Source: Odobenus rosmarus divergens
Lineage: Eukaryota > Chordata > Mammalia > Carnivora > Odobenidae
Reading direction: 5' to 3'
DNA: 64,000 bases
Assembly: GCF_000321225.1 (NCBI RefSeq)
Contig: NW_004451502.1
Location: 290,775 to 354,774, forward strand
Shown here: piece after piece, positions 1 through 10,915 of the stretch
How the letters are laid out: each line of letters starts with the position of its first letter
How positions within the stretch are numbered: the first letter of the stretch is position 1
Made by a program: the position numbers and the translations under genes
Notes under the pieces: model-generated
Told to the model about the DNA's origin: nothing
The model's database searches: none
Seen by the model: the letters and a program-made list of their open reading frames with translations, nothing else

Positions 1-1059
1 TTGTATTTTATTTTAGCTATCTAACTAAATATTTTAACAAATTATTCAATGCAGGTTATGCTAATTTTAAAGCTTCTGCTGCACAACTCAAATAACTAGA
101 AAAGCCATTGTCACACTGATTCTAAGTAGGTGTCACCATTTTTAGATGAACACTTTAATCATTGTAATGAGTAATTCTGATACTTACTGCCCGAAGCAAT
201 GAAACTGAAGACAGTTAGCCAGGCCTTTGGGGTCTAGTCTGGTGGTAAAAAGAAAAAAAATAATAACTGAGAGCTGACTCCTAAGAAAAGTCAGAGACTT
301 GCTCTTATGTATTGAACCCAGTAGAACGCTGCAGATATATTTCAAATTAAACAGCAGTGCCTTTTGTAGGGGGCTGGTACTCTTAGGAAATGCTTTGAAT
401 TCCTTATGGAACAGGGAATATCTCTTGTTTCCTAAAATGAAAAAGATGTCTCCAGGCATCATTGGAAATTGCTAATTATTTTTGGAAAACAAGAAGCCTG
501 AGGGTGATCCAAACAGCACCAGGCAAACTCAAAAGCCATCTGGCAAGGGTTTCTTGTTCACTGTGGCTCCCCAGCCCTCGGGGATGTTTCTTAAGGAGAG
601 CTATGGGATAACTGTCTCAGAACAGCTGGGGGAGAGTTTGATAGGAATGAAGAAACTTGAGCTGAATCTCAGATCTTTACAATCAGTATCCATGAGCACT
701 GATTCCTTAGAATCTGCATTTTAAAAAGCTAATTTTCTAAAACTAAGGTTTCAGAATTCCTTCACAAATGTCAGTAATTGCCATTGTTTTTTTAAAAAAA
801 AAAACAAAAAAACAAAAACCTCCCACTATTTTAAAAATGTCTTCCAAGCTACTTTATTTAGGGGGGCACATTCAGGTGGATTTTGTGTAAGGACAAACAA
901 AATTAAAAAGAGACCATTCTCTTTGTGGAAAATACAGGAAGGGAAAAGACTACTCTATGCTCCTTTTTCTCAGAGCATTTACTTTAGGGAAATCATCCCT
1001 ATAAGTACTCTTTCCTCTCTTCGAAATGGATATAAATCCTTAGGAAAACTAGATAGGCC
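1..1059. other. Unassigned AT-rich DNA
   Basis: I recognise no gene or repeat family here. Open frames at 184-462 (minus) and 482-724 (plus) are short, have no domain I recognise and no paired splice signals, so they are treated as chance. An A-rich run lies near 790-820. Confidence 0.5.
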
Positions 1060-2520
1060 TTTTGTCAGCTCTATGGGAAGGTCTTTCTCAAGGACCTGAG
1101 AGCCCCGTCTTTGGGAGGCAGACATTAAGATGGCACCCCTGTTACCCAGTTTCTGTGGGAAGACAGGAAGCTCACTTCCCTGGCACTTTGCTCCAACTTT
1201 CAGGGCTACCCCCTGTCATAAAGGCATGGGATCTATCCTCCCGGTGGATAAAGCTAGTAAGCTAACCTAGATGGCCACCCTGAGTACTTGCTGAAGCTAG
1301 GATGCCGTACGTGTGACAAAAGGTGCTGCCAAGGCCGGTACTTGAGGACTCGTCATGGTTTATCTTGGACCCCTGGCTTGTATCTGTTTGGCTCTGTGAG
1401 GAGACGGGATTACTCGCCGTCTTCCCAATCTCCCCCTACTGCCCGAGATGTGTATCACATCCTGACTGAATGTTTCTTCAGTAACAAAAGTGCTCTTTTT
1501 CTACTACCTCCATGCAGAGAACACCTGGGGTGGGGGAGGATTTTGTCTTGAATTACATTTCCCCAACACTTGCCCAAGTGGGCTGCTAACAAGGATGTGT
1601 GAACCGCCCTGATGTAAGGACTCGTCCAAGGGGGTGACAATGGGTAACTGGAGTGGCCATATCCCTGTTAATGGCAGCACAGCTCAGTTTCTTAAGCGCA
1701 AGGCAGTAGAAATAAAAAACAAACAAAGACACAAAGACACATGTGTAGTGTTAGAAACCAGACAAGTGGCCCAAAATGGAGTTGCTCACAATAAGCCTCA
1801 TATCTAGTCTGGGGTCTGACTGTGTTGCACCGAAGCTGAACTGGGTCCAGTGTGAGGTCTCTGGTAACACAATTTTGTTTTCATGTCAAGCAGGTTAACC
1901 TCATCGAATAATCTTGAGCTGCAGTGGCCAGAGGGGAGAACTGTTAAACTGAGAGAGGCTCAACCATGTACGAGGTGCCCTAGAGAAAAGGGGGTCTTGG
2001 CCAGGCACTCAGCATAAAGGGTGGAGGGAAAATTATGGTTCCCCCTCTGCAGTTTCTGGTGACCAGGCTGAGACCCGCCGGGACACCCCACCTGCTCCAG
2101 AGCCCGCAGAGGGGATCCTGGGAAAGCCGGCAGAAGCTAGCCAAGAGCAGGAATCCTTATAAGTCAAGGTTCCCAGACCTCCGAAGTTAGCACCCGTAAC
2201 CTCCCCTGAAATGAATGACGGCAGATGGGTTTCATGTTAGCCCTGTCTCGGGCTGTTTTATCTGTGGAAGTAGTGTGATGCATACTTACTGCTTCTTTCC
2301 CACAGAAGATAGAGGCTTTCTGAGGGCAACGCTGGGTGTAGGTATTACAACGCCCTCCCCGCCTGACACAGCACCTGGCTCGCCGAGAGACCCGATTCCT
2401 ATCAGGTGGACAAAGGCGTGCTGTCTCCATGAAGCTGCTAGTTTAGAAAGAATCTTTCATTTCCATTGTTGTGCATTTTGTGAAAATAAAGACCACCCCA
2501 ATGAGAACAAGCAATAGCTA
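1060..2520 (+). other. GC-richer unassigned block, possible old LTR or non-coding exon
   Basis: This stretch is clearly richer in G+C than its flanks and contains phrases such as AAAATGGAGTTGCTCAC (about 1773) that have the feel of a retroviral LTR. No TG...CA ends, direct repeats or primer-binding site could be fixed. A good-looking splice acceptor (GCTTCTTTCCCACAG, ending at 2305) is followed by an AATAAA signal at 2485-2490, which could bound a terminal exon of about 200 bases. The frame at 2215-2517 crosses this acceptor and shows no known domain. Both readings are inference. Confidence 0.3.
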
Positions 2521-3236
2521 TGTTTTCAGACTGTAACAGACTGTAAAGGAGTCAGTCACCATCACCTGCATTTGGGCAGATACTCAAAGGCAGACGTGGG
2601 AGGAATAAAGCTGGAGAGTGGGAAGAAGACAGGGCTTCGGGTGTGCACTGCCTGGAGGCTGCTGGTGTGGGGAAGCGGCGCGGGGCGGGGAGCTGGCCAG
2701 AGCTGGCACCCTGTGTCACTGGGCAGGAACGTGTATTTGGCTTTCTGTGGTTGCGCCAGAGTTGGAAGCAGAGGCAAGAATTAGAGAAGCTGCCAGTTCT
2801 TAAGCAAGCCCTTGCCACTTTGAACGAATTCTTTTTGGGGGTCACTATCTGGCTTCTTGGACTGGTCACTAGAAGGTCCCAGACTTAACAAAGTTACAGT
2901 TTAACGTGTAGATTTTTTTCTTTTTTTTTTTTTTTTTTGGAAGATGAAATAATCTCTCACTGGTGGCTGCCAAATTTTATTTCCCCTGTGAACATTAGCT
3001 GGTTTTGTCTCTAACGTAGTGACCTCAATATAAAATTATCCATACGTAATGACTTCACAAACGCTCTTTGAACCAGTTAAAACATTCTACTGGTTCCTTC
3101 ATTAATGAACGAGTAGAATAAAGTTTTTGGTATGCGTACATTGTATATGTTTATGAATCATGCTTTTAATCTTTTGAAGAGTATACTTTTAACATAGATG
3201 TGTTAAAAACACCATTAGGTGTGCTTTAAGTTTTCC
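2521..3236. other. Unassigned DNA with a small GC-rich patch and a T tract
   Basis: A GC-rich patch near 2655-2720 contains GGCGCGGGGCGGGG but is far too short for a CpG island. Overlapping open frames in several phases at 2552-2888 are a by-product of its base composition. A long T tract lies at 2913-2938. No repeat family recognised. Confidence 0.45.
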
Positions 3237-3310
3237 CACTGTTTATTGCCTACAGGTCTTCACCCAGTGCTTGCACATAATATGTGCCCAATACATGTTT
3301 GATGAATTAA
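3237..3310 (+). mobile_element. L2 LINE, 3' end fragment
   Basis: The order cagtgcttgcacataatatg, then tgcccaatacatgtttgatgaatta, matches the diverged 3' terminus of the ancient mammalian LINE-2 (consensus sense: cagtgcctggcacatagtag followed by ctcaataaatgtttgttgaa). Many substitutions fit its age. Only the 3' tip is visible. Confidence 0.65.
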
Positions 3311-3964
3311 TAAGAATGGCTAATAGTGACCCCATTAGATACATTTCTTTCATTCCTTTTTAATCACAGGAGTAGAATCTTATAATCTTTAATTAAAAAT
3401 AATATTTGGGTAGTTCTTTTTTCATGAACTAGTTAAGGGTATTTGGCTTACTAAATAAGCTGATTAAAATGTGGAAATAAAATGTATATAGTTACTTATC
3501 TATTGGATGACAAGAAATAACCTGCATTTTTTAATGAAAAATGTAAATAAGTCATAATCCCAATGAAAAAGGCAAACACCACTCTCAAAGGTCCACACTG
3601 CCAGGGGATATTTTTCAGAATAGGTATCTTTATAAACTCCAAGCCTAGAATGTGGCCTGAAATAAATGGCACTAGAAATGGATTTAATTTCTCATGACAA
3701 CATAAACAATTTCAGAGAAAAGTTTTCTACATCCATGCTACCTGATGGAAACCAATCCATGGACTAGCAAAAAAATAAAGTGGCTTTAAGCAGAAAAACA
3801 CGAGAAAATAAATAAGCTACAGAGACACTGCATGAGGAATAATGACAGAACTTTGAGCTTTGAAACAAACGTGTAATTTTCAGAAAGTAAATATATTTGT
3901 GAAGTAGTTCTATTAAAAATAAAAGCAGTTTCACATAAATTGCAGCAGCAGTATATAAAAAGGA
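3311..3964. other. Unassigned AT-rich DNA
   Basis: AT-rich sequence with no open frame of note and no repeat that I can name. It may hold decayed L1 sequence leading into the L1 piece that follows. Confidence 0.4.
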
Positions 3965-4485
3965 TGGTATATAATTCCCAGTAGGGCTTTATCTAGAGAA
4001 TGAAGAGCTGTATTAACCCTAAAAAATCAATCAACGTAATTCACCCTATTAAGAGAATAAAGGAGGAAAACCTATATGATCATCCTAATAGGTGCAAAAA
4101 AGCATTTGACAAAATTCAATACCTATTCCCGAAAACAGCTGTGCACAGTAACTTCTTCAATCTGATAAAAGGCATCATCAGAAAAACCTACAGTTAACAC
4201 CACACTTAATAGTGAAATATTGAACTCTTTCCCGGTAAGATGAGAAGCAAGTCAAGGATCCTCACTATTATTATTTCTATTCAACACTGTACTGCAGGTT
4301 TGCTTATGTAAAAACTCCTAAGGTATCTAAAAACACCTACTAGACCTAATAAATGGATTCAGCAAGGTCATAGGCAGAATACAAGGTTAACAGGTAAAAA
4401 CCTACTTTTAAAATATATATTAGCAGCAAGGATTTCAAATAAGTTTAAAAATCCATTTACAATAGCATCAGGACACACAAATTAT
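3965..4485 (+). mobile_element. LINE-1 ORF2 fragment (reverse transcriptase region), old
   Basis: The translated stretch at 4000-4197 includes KKAFDKIQYLF, the hallmark N-terminal part of the L1 reverse transcriptase (AEKAFDKIQ in intact copies), followed by NLIKGIIRKTYS. DNA downstream keeps L1 order: the segment for finished proteins 'preceding FADD', then 'aataaatggattcagcaagg' and 'aaatccatttacaatagcatc'. Several stops and small indels interrupt the frame, so it is a dead fragment. No target-site duplication seen. It is paralogous to the RT part of the L1 at 24890-29225. Confidence 0.8.
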
Positions 4486-4524
4486 TGAGGACACTTTTAT
4501 TCACCAGTGATTATGGGAATTCTG

Positions 4525-4715
4525 TCTTGACGGTCTACATGCATGCTGTACCTTGGGCAGTATTTCATACACAGTCTAATTTAATCCTCAAAACACCTTT
4601 TGAGGTCGATTTTTTTCTATGTTACTTGTCCAAATGACACAGCTAGAAAGAGACAGAATAAAAATATGTACTAAGGGACTCTAAGCTCATCTTGTTTCTA
4701 CTATATGTACCTTAG
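4525..4715 (+). mobile_element. MIR SINE
   Basis: The order taatttaatcctcaaaacac, ttttgaggtcgattttt, cttgtccaaatgacacagct follows the MIR core and 3' part (taatcctcacaac, tatgaggtaggta, cttgcccaaggtcacacagct). It is strongly diverged, as expected for this ancient tRNA-derived SINE. Confidence 0.75.
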
Positions 4716-4819
4716 TGAAAGTCATAAAGTATGTTATTAGTCCATTAATATTCTAATGGATCATTTTTCCATAGATATTGATAGACCTAAAGTAGTTTTG
4801 GAAAATTGTGTGTATTTTA

Positions 4820-4944
4820 TTTTATTTTTTAATTTTTGAAGATTCTATTTTTTTAAGTAATCTCTATACCCAGCATGGGGCTTGAACTCACAACCCCGAG
4901 ATCAAGAGTCATGTGTTCTATCCACTGAGCCAGCCAGGTGCCCT
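4820..4944 (-). mobile_element. CAN-SINE (tRNA-derived carnivore SINE), short, with target-site duplication
   Basis: Read on the minus strand it begins GGGCACCTGGCTGGCTCAG, has the A-box-like and B-box-like parts of the tRNA-derived head (GAGTTCAAGCCCC) and ends in an A/T-rich tail with AATCTTC. It is shorter than other copies because the CT-rich body is missing. A 17-bp direct repeat, aaattgtgtgtatttta, flanks it at 4803-4819 and 4945-4961. That marks an L1-mediated insertion. Confidence 0.93.
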
Positions 4945-5204
4945 AAATTGTGTGTATTTTAAAGTGCTTTTATTCATTGTTAACAAATGTCATAGGATAT
5001 AAGTGAGACTGATTCATGAAGGGAAAAAGGAAAACAAATTTTAAAAGAAGAAAATGGTACTAATAGAAATAAAAATTGGTGTCCTAATAATGGGAGAAAA
5101 AGAAATATATTTCAATATGCTTAGTTTTTTTAATCTCTTGAAGTATTCCAACTCACCTGGAATTAAAATGAAACATTAAAAAATGCATGCCTAAAAAAAA
5201 AACT

Positions 5205-6035
5205 ATATTGCTGTCTTGGCAGTCCCATCTACCGCTTTGGTGACTTCTGGAAGAACTCACATGGCTCAACATAAAGTTATACTCGGGGCTAATATTTATT
5301 ACAGGAAAGCACAAAGAGCAAGAACAGCAGCGAAAAAATAGACACAGGTGAAGCTAGAAAGGACACTTAAAGAATTTCTTGTCCTTTTGCATGGTTTGCA
5401 CAAAAACATCTTTTATCTTCAACTGTGACCTACAAGGAAACATAAGAGAAGTTCTTGCCTGGGAAATTCTTTAAAGGTGGTTGGTCATCAACCTACACAT
5501 TACCAGCCATGGTGTAGACCCCAGACTTGGCACCAGGTGTGCATCACAAAACTTAATGTTCACCTTCAACACAGTCACAAACTCTTTGATCTTGACCCAC
5601 TGCTTCTGGGATTTAGAACAACATCGCTACCCAGGAACTATGTGAACATTCCTGCAGTTTAGTTCTCCGAGTCTGATAAAGGGTCATCACCATGACTATA
5701 GTTGGAAGTGAAAACTAAATGAAGCAGATCGGTTACATTAATTATTTCCTTGAAATTGCATGAGGTCATCTAAAGGAAGAATGTTGACAGGACTTCTGCT
5801 TGGAATTCTGATAAAAGCCTTTCTTGGAGGGTAAGAAAGTGTCAGCAAAGGACAGATCAGGCTAATACAACAGCCTGTCAAAGATTCTAAGGTCAAGAGG
5901 TAACTTTTATTGGGCAGCTATAGTCTGTGCCAGGACTATCTCTACCAGGGGTCAAGATCCCAGGGTGCAGCCTAGGGTTATGAACAGAGCACAGCAAGAG
6001 TCTGAGTTCCTCCTAACTGTGCATTTTTGTGTAGT
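5205..6035 (-). mobile_element. ERVL-like LTR (MLT2-type), antisense
   Basis: Phrases such as ctcaacataaagttatactc, taatatttattacaggaaag (AATAAA signal on the minus strand) and acttttattgggcagctata resemble the antisense strand of old ERVL LTRs of the MLT2 group. Ends and direct repeats are not clear, and no internal retroviral coding sequence is seen nearby, which suits a solo or decayed LTR. The family name is from memory and could be wrong. Confidence 0.5.
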
Positions 6036-6046
6036 TTCTTAACATT

Positions 6047-6110
6047 GGTATTTTGTAATGTATATAAATCTGAAATCACTATGTTGTACACTGGAAACTG
6101 GTAGATGATA
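6047..6110 (+). mobile_element. LINE-1 3' tip fragment
   Basis: Contains the L1 3' UTR terminal phrase with gaaatcactatgttgtacac then tggaaact (consensus: atcattatgttgtacacctgaaact). It is nearly identical over 53 bases to 7582-7634, with one visible mismatch. A short GATA-rich run follows it. Confidence 0.65.
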
Positions 6111-6926
6111 GATAGATAAACAGACTATGGGAGCTACTTTTTGAACTTTGATAAAAATAAATATGTAAGAGATGTGTGTCCTCTAAATATTAAAATATTT
6201 ATACATATATCTGATGCACCATTACGTACCCTGCTTTAGCTCAATACGCACTTAACATTTATTTTGGTATACTGATGCGGTCTGAGCATGTTAATAGATG
6301 GATATGCATAAAATATTTTTTCTAAATATCATTTCGATTCTGTACATGCAAACGTAAACAGCCTTTAAAATCTTTATTATTATTACCAAAAAGGACATCC
6401 GTCATATGGTCCATAAATATCCATTCAGTTCATATTGTAGGCAGTGCCATAATCAAAACACTGCCATTTTGGGAAAAGGAAACAAAGTTCCACTGCAGAC
6501 TTTACTTAATGAGCAACAGATGCAGAGAACAGAGTCTATACAGTATCTAAGCGAAGAGTGAAAACACAGAGGTGGACTCAGAGGCTATGCAAGATTTGCT
6601 GCTAAAAACAAAACTGAGATGAAAACATGAGATATTGTATTTAACAATTAAAGAAGTATTAAAGGAAGGATATGTCATTATATATGTTATTTACTTAGTG
6701 TATATAAATTCAGCATTACAGAAGTATAATCAACCCAAATTGATTTCTGGAGTTAATATGATTTTATCCATTTGTTATAATCTAGGGAGAGATGATAATA
6801 TTATTTCATATTACATGTAGGAATTTATACAAGAAAAATAGCTCTTATTTCAAGTAATTTATATATTTTGGTGACTAAAAATAATGTAAAATAATGAAAC
6901 AAAAAGAACAAACAAAAACAAAAATG
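6111..6926. other. Unassigned AT-rich DNA
   Basis: AT-rich, no recognisable repeat or gene. The small open frame at 6635-6820 has a hydrophobic, low-complexity translation typical of AT-rich chance frames. Confidence 0.45.
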
Positions 6927-6941
6927 CCTAAAACCCTTTTA

Positions 6942-7157
6942 TATTTTATTTATTTATTTATTTTTTTAAAAGATTTTATTTATTTATTTGAGAGAGAGAG
7001 AGAATGAGAGATAGAAAGCACGAGAGGGAAGAGGGTCAGAGGGAGAAGCAGACTCCCCGCTGAGCAGGAAGCCCGATGCGGGACTCGATCCCGGGACTCC
7101 AGGATCATGACCTGAGCCGAAGGCAGTCGCTTAACCAACTGAGCCACCCAGGCGCCC
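6942..7157 (-). mobile_element. CAN-SINE, full length, with target-site duplication
   Basis: On the minus strand it starts GGCGCCTGGGTGGCTCAG, continues through the tRNA-like head (GGGATCGAGTCCCGCATCGG), the CTGCTTCTCCCTCT body, a CT-rich tract and an AAAATC tail with TAAATAAATAAA. A 15-bp direct repeat, cctaaaaccctttta, lies at 6927-6941 and 7158-7172. Good head preservation suggests a fairly young copy. Confidence 0.96.
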
Positions 7158-7407
7158 CCTAAAACCCTTTTAAATATCATCTGGAAAGAGAGCAACTATG
7201 AAATAACAGATATAAAAATACAACAACAATATATAGAGAAATTAATCCCTAGAATTTGTAAGTGGACATTATCAAGATATACAAAGATGGCATGCAACTT
7301 TAAAATTTTTATCACCAGGGTCAAATCAGGAGGAAAAATATGGATTATATTTTTTCATTTAAAATGAAAATAGTTTGATTGAGCAGAATTGGGGGAAGCA
7401 TACTTCT

Positions 7408-7699
7408 TTTTCTTTTTTTTTTTTAAACAAGAATGTCAATGAAAAAACTGGTAAAAGACAAAACTTAATATTCAGGAATATTTTTAAAATAGATATTCTA
7501 GTTATAAAAGGATGAAAAACACAGCATAGGGAATGCAGTCAGTAATACTGATATAACCTTGTAAGGAGACAGACTTACTACGGTATTTTGTAATGTATAT
7601 AAATGTGAAATCACTATGTTGTACACTGGAAACTAATGTAATACTGTATGTCAGCTATACTTCCATTAAGAATTTTCAAGAAATAAAGAAAAAAATGCA
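7408..7699 (+). mobile_element. 5'-truncated LINE-1 insertion (3' UTR only) with target-site duplication
   Basis: The right part (7500-7690) has L1 3' UTR order: agtaatactgatataacctt, a 53-base segment ending tggaaact, then an ATTAAGA-like tail and an A-rich end. A 12-bp direct repeat aagcatacttct flanks the block at 7396-7407 and 7700-7711. The left part carries a T-rich run (7408-7424) that may be inserted or inverted tail sequence. Confidence 0.75.
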
Positions 7700-7711
7700 A
7701 AGCATACTTCT

Positions 7712-8299
7712 CGTCCACCCTTGAAAATCTACCAATTGACACTCCCTCTTGTTCTCTGAGGATCTTGTGTCACTAATAACCATATTATGTGCAGGAAATA
7801 AATGTTTATTGTTTTATGTATCTTCTTCCCCCCAACTAATTAATCCCTTTAAACAACTTTTTAAAATATTGTGGCATATAATAAGTTTTGTAAAATATTT
7901 CTACAAGTAAACATATAAAATAAGAAAAAAAAAAGAGAGAAGCAACTTTCCAGTTTTGAACGTGGGAGTGTGTTTTGACTGCATTGTTTAAGGAGTTGAT
8001 CTTAAGTGTTTTTAACCTTGGTTGTATGGAGACATGATTGGTGGACCATCAAGAGAGAATTTTGAGGAAAAAGCAATCTTGGGAAGATTAGCAGAGGTGG
8101 AGGACCCAACTACCAAGAATGAGAACCAATACAGCAGAGGTACAAACTACCCCAGGATAATACTTACAGAAAGGGTAGTGCCCAGTGAGAAATCCTGCAT
8201 AGGTGGGTAGGGAATTGGAAGATGTTTGATTTGGAGTTTAGGTGATTATTGATGCCTTTGGTGAAAGCATGTTTATTGAAAGGCAAAGTTGGATAGATT
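7712..8299. other. Unassigned DNA
   Basis: No repeat family recognised. The small frame at 8022-8210 has no known domain. Diverged L2 sequence is possible but not clear. Confidence 0.4.
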
Positions 8300-8890
8300 T
8301 TTTCTATTATCTATTACGGCATAACTACCTACTAAAGCTTAGTAGCTTAAATCAACCACTTTATTTTTTGTTCATTGTCTTGTGGGTCAGGAATTCAGAA
8401 AAGATTCAGTTGAGTTGTTGGCTCTGATACACTCACAAGGCATCAGCTATGGTGCCTGAGTCAGGAGGATCAGCTCCTAAGATGGCTTTATCATTCATGT
8501 GCCTGATACTGTAGTGCTCTTTGATCTCTCCCTCCATGGCCCTCACCACTCTCTCACCTCACTGAACATAGCTCCACATTTTCTAGCACCTTCTCAAAGC
8601 ACAGTGATCTCAAGGCAGCTACACTTCTTACACAGAGGCTTCCTACCAAAAGACAGAAAAGCAGAAGCTGAAGGTCAGTTAAGGGCTATGCCTGGAATTG
8701 GCGCAAAGTCACTTCTGCCATATTCTATTTGTCAAAGCCCATACACAGTTTGGTGGTGTTCAAATGGCCAAATACTCTGGGTGGTGACATAGGATCTCCT
8801 GCTTGATGGAGGAGTTATGAGGTCACACTGAGGAAGAGCATGTACCATCCTGAGGTCATCTTTAGAAAATACAGTTGGCCACAGAAGAGT
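8300..8890 (-). mobile_element. MaLR-like LTR (MLT1 group), antisense
   Basis: Phrases in order: ctattatctattacggcata, agcttagtagcttaaatcaa, ttgtgggtcaggaattcag, tggaattggcgcaaagtcac, ttctgccatattctatttgt. These match the antisense strand of MaLR LTRs (consensus: aacttagtggcttaaaacaa and later gtcacttctgcc). Heavily diverged. Frames inside it, such as 8499-8792, are by-products. Confidence 0.55.
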
Positions 8891-8989
8891 TAACTACTAG
8901 GATGACGGGGAAGACTACTGGGAGGCTACTAGGATGATGAGGAAAGTAGCATGTTTGATAAACACTGAGTAGCTGACAGTAGTTTCAAC

Positions 8990-9345
8990 GGAAGATATGG
9001 TTAAGGGACTGGAGGGGGAGTAGATAGAACTCATACCATGAGACCCGAGATTCGAAGGAAGCCCAAGATATATGTAATTCAATAGGCCAGTTAGTTTTAG
9101 TTGTGAAGTAATATGGTCAAACTTGTAACTTCCTTGATATAATTTTTTTTTTTCTAGTTGATAGGTTACTTGACCTGAGTCAATGAAAGCAGTATGGAGA
9201 GACTGAAGTGGCAGGCCAGCTTGGAGGCTATTATGGTCATCCATATAAAGGAGTAGCTTGAATTAAAATTTAAGCAATAGAAATGCGAAAGAGGGAACAG
9301 ACTGAAAAGATGATTCAGATGTAGAGAAAAGCAGAGTGAATGTGA
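8990..9345 (-). mobile_element. L2 LINE, internal fragment, antisense
   Basis: The run gaagtaatatggtcaaactt, then cagtatggagagactgaagt and ggaggctattatggtcatcc follows the antisense of the L2 ORF2 C-terminal region (gtgacatggtcagactt ... ggaggctattgcagtaatcc in consensus). Substitutions are many. The minus-strand frame at 8915-9244 overlaps it but shows no intact LINE domain. Confidence 0.6.
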
Positions 9346-9758
9346 AAGGGAAGCCCACAGAAAATGTCACTGAGATTTTCTGGCTCTAGGCAAGACTGAA
9401 GAGATCATTATTTTTTTTTTCCTCAGAGATCTACTGAAAATATACTGTAGAAGTTTTTCAAAAGATTTCATTTAGGCTTACATAGTCTTCATAGTAACTG
9501 TTGAATATCTGAATATTGTTGATTAACTGTCCTAGAGTACTGAGCACCAGAAAATGGTCACAGCTGGGAGACAGAGGGATCCTTTTCTCAGGGAGAAGGG
9601 CCTCTGTGTCCCCAAGGCAGAGAAGACAAAACTTCCCTGTGGGACTTTCCTCCGCTCTACTGTGTGAATCTCCTGAGGATGGAAGGGAAGTTTGGAAAGA
9701 GAAGGGGGCCTCTGTGGCAGTAGGGCCGCAGAACATATGACTTCACAAAGTCCCTTAA
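9346..9758. other. Unassigned DNA
   Basis: Overlapping frames on both strands at 9458-9740 mirror each other, which suggests a composition effect and not a gene. No repeat recognised. Confidence 0.4.
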
Positions 9759-9772
9759 ACCATTATCTATTA

Positions 9773-9963
9773 AAAAAAATTATTTATTTATTTTTAGAGG
9801 GAGGGAGAGAGGGACAGCAGGAGAGGGAGAGAGAGGAAATCCCAAGGAGACTCCCTGCCGAGCGCAGAGCCCAACACAGAACTCAATCCCATGACCCTGA
9901 GGTCATGACCTGAGCCGAAATCAAGAGTCAGATGCTTAACCAACTGAGCCAGCCAGGCGCCCC
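9773..9963 (-). mobile_element. CAN-SINE with target-site duplication
   Basis: On the minus strand it starts GGGGCGCCTGGCTGGCTCAG and carries the variant ATCTGACTCTTGATTTCGGC in the head, seen also in the copies at 4820 and 28023, which points to an older subfamily than the SINE at 6942. It ends in a TAAATAAATAA tail. Imperfect direct repeats accattatctatt / accattatttatt lie at 9759-9771 and 9964-9976. Confidence 0.93.
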
Positions 9964-10724
9964 ACCATTATTTATTTATTTATTTTAAAAAATCATTTAG
10001 CTTCTTCTTAGCACCTGCTGTATGTGTACTTTTCCTAAAAGATAGTAAGGACTTCTGGGAAGATGGCAGAAAAGGAGGATCCTGAGCTTACCTCCTCCCA
10101 TAGACACACTGAAATAACAGCTACACTGGTGCAACTAACCCTAAAAACAACCCAAAGCCTGACAGAGCAGACTCTCCACAGTTAATGCTACAGAGGAGGC
10201 CACACCAGAACGGGTAGAAGAGGCAGAGACATGGTTGGGAATAAGCTCCTGGCGAGACTGAGCACAAATGCGAGAAGTGAGAAAATCAGACCCCACCCCA
10301 GGCACAGAGGACCAGTAATGGAAAGATGAGTCCCCATGACCTCTGGCTTTGAAAACCACTGGGGCTTAATTTCACAAATTTTTATAATCAGAAGTTAACT
10401 CCAGGTGTTTTAAAAATCAGCAAGCTTAGCTCCAGGGAAGCAGAGGGCAAAAGTAAACTAAAGCCTCCATCTTTAAAGAGTGAGCATAACAAAGAACCTG
10501 GCCAAGATGCAGAAGAGAAGCAGCAGTGTGAAAAGCACCTGGTGTATGCATGAAGATTTATTAACTAATCTCAGAACATGCATTGGAGAGGCAAGGATCC
10601 ATTAGGACACTTCTCCAAGAACAAAAGTACTGTCAGGCACCATTTTTCTCCTGCCCATTACGTGGGCAGCCAGACACACATGGGCAACAGTGTAAACACT
10701 CTCTATCTTGCTAGTTCTGCCTTT

Positions 10725-10915
10725 TTAAAAATCAAAATATTTTATTTATTTGAGAGAGAGGAGAACACAAATTGGGCTGGGGAGGGGCAGAGGGAGAGAG
10801 AGAAACAGACTCCCTGTTGATCAGGGAGCCTGATGTGGGACTTGATCCTAGGGCCCTGAGATCACGACCTAAGCTGAAGGGAGATGCTTACCTGACTGAG
10901 CCACTGAGGTGCCCT
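10725..10915 (-). mobile_element. CAN-SINE inserted in the L1 5' UTR, with target-site duplication
   Basis: On the minus strand it starts GGGCACCTCAGTGGCTCAG and has the tRNA-like head, CT-rich body and AAAATATTTTGA tail. Direct repeats gctagttctgccttt / gctagcgctgccttt lie at 10710-10724 and 10916-10930. The L1 5' UTR continues in phase on both sides, so the SINE is the younger event. Confidence 0.95.

Noticed and set aside
184..724. Two frames of 92 and 80 codons near the left end as possible exons
   Set aside because: No clear donor/acceptor pairs in phase, no recognised domain, AT-rich context.
2655..2720. Possible CpG island
   Set aside because: Only about 65 bases are GC-rich with few CpGs; far below a normal island length.
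2913..2938. T tract as the tail of an antisense SINE
   Set aside because: No SINE body or head follows in the next 200 bases, so it is left as a simple T run.
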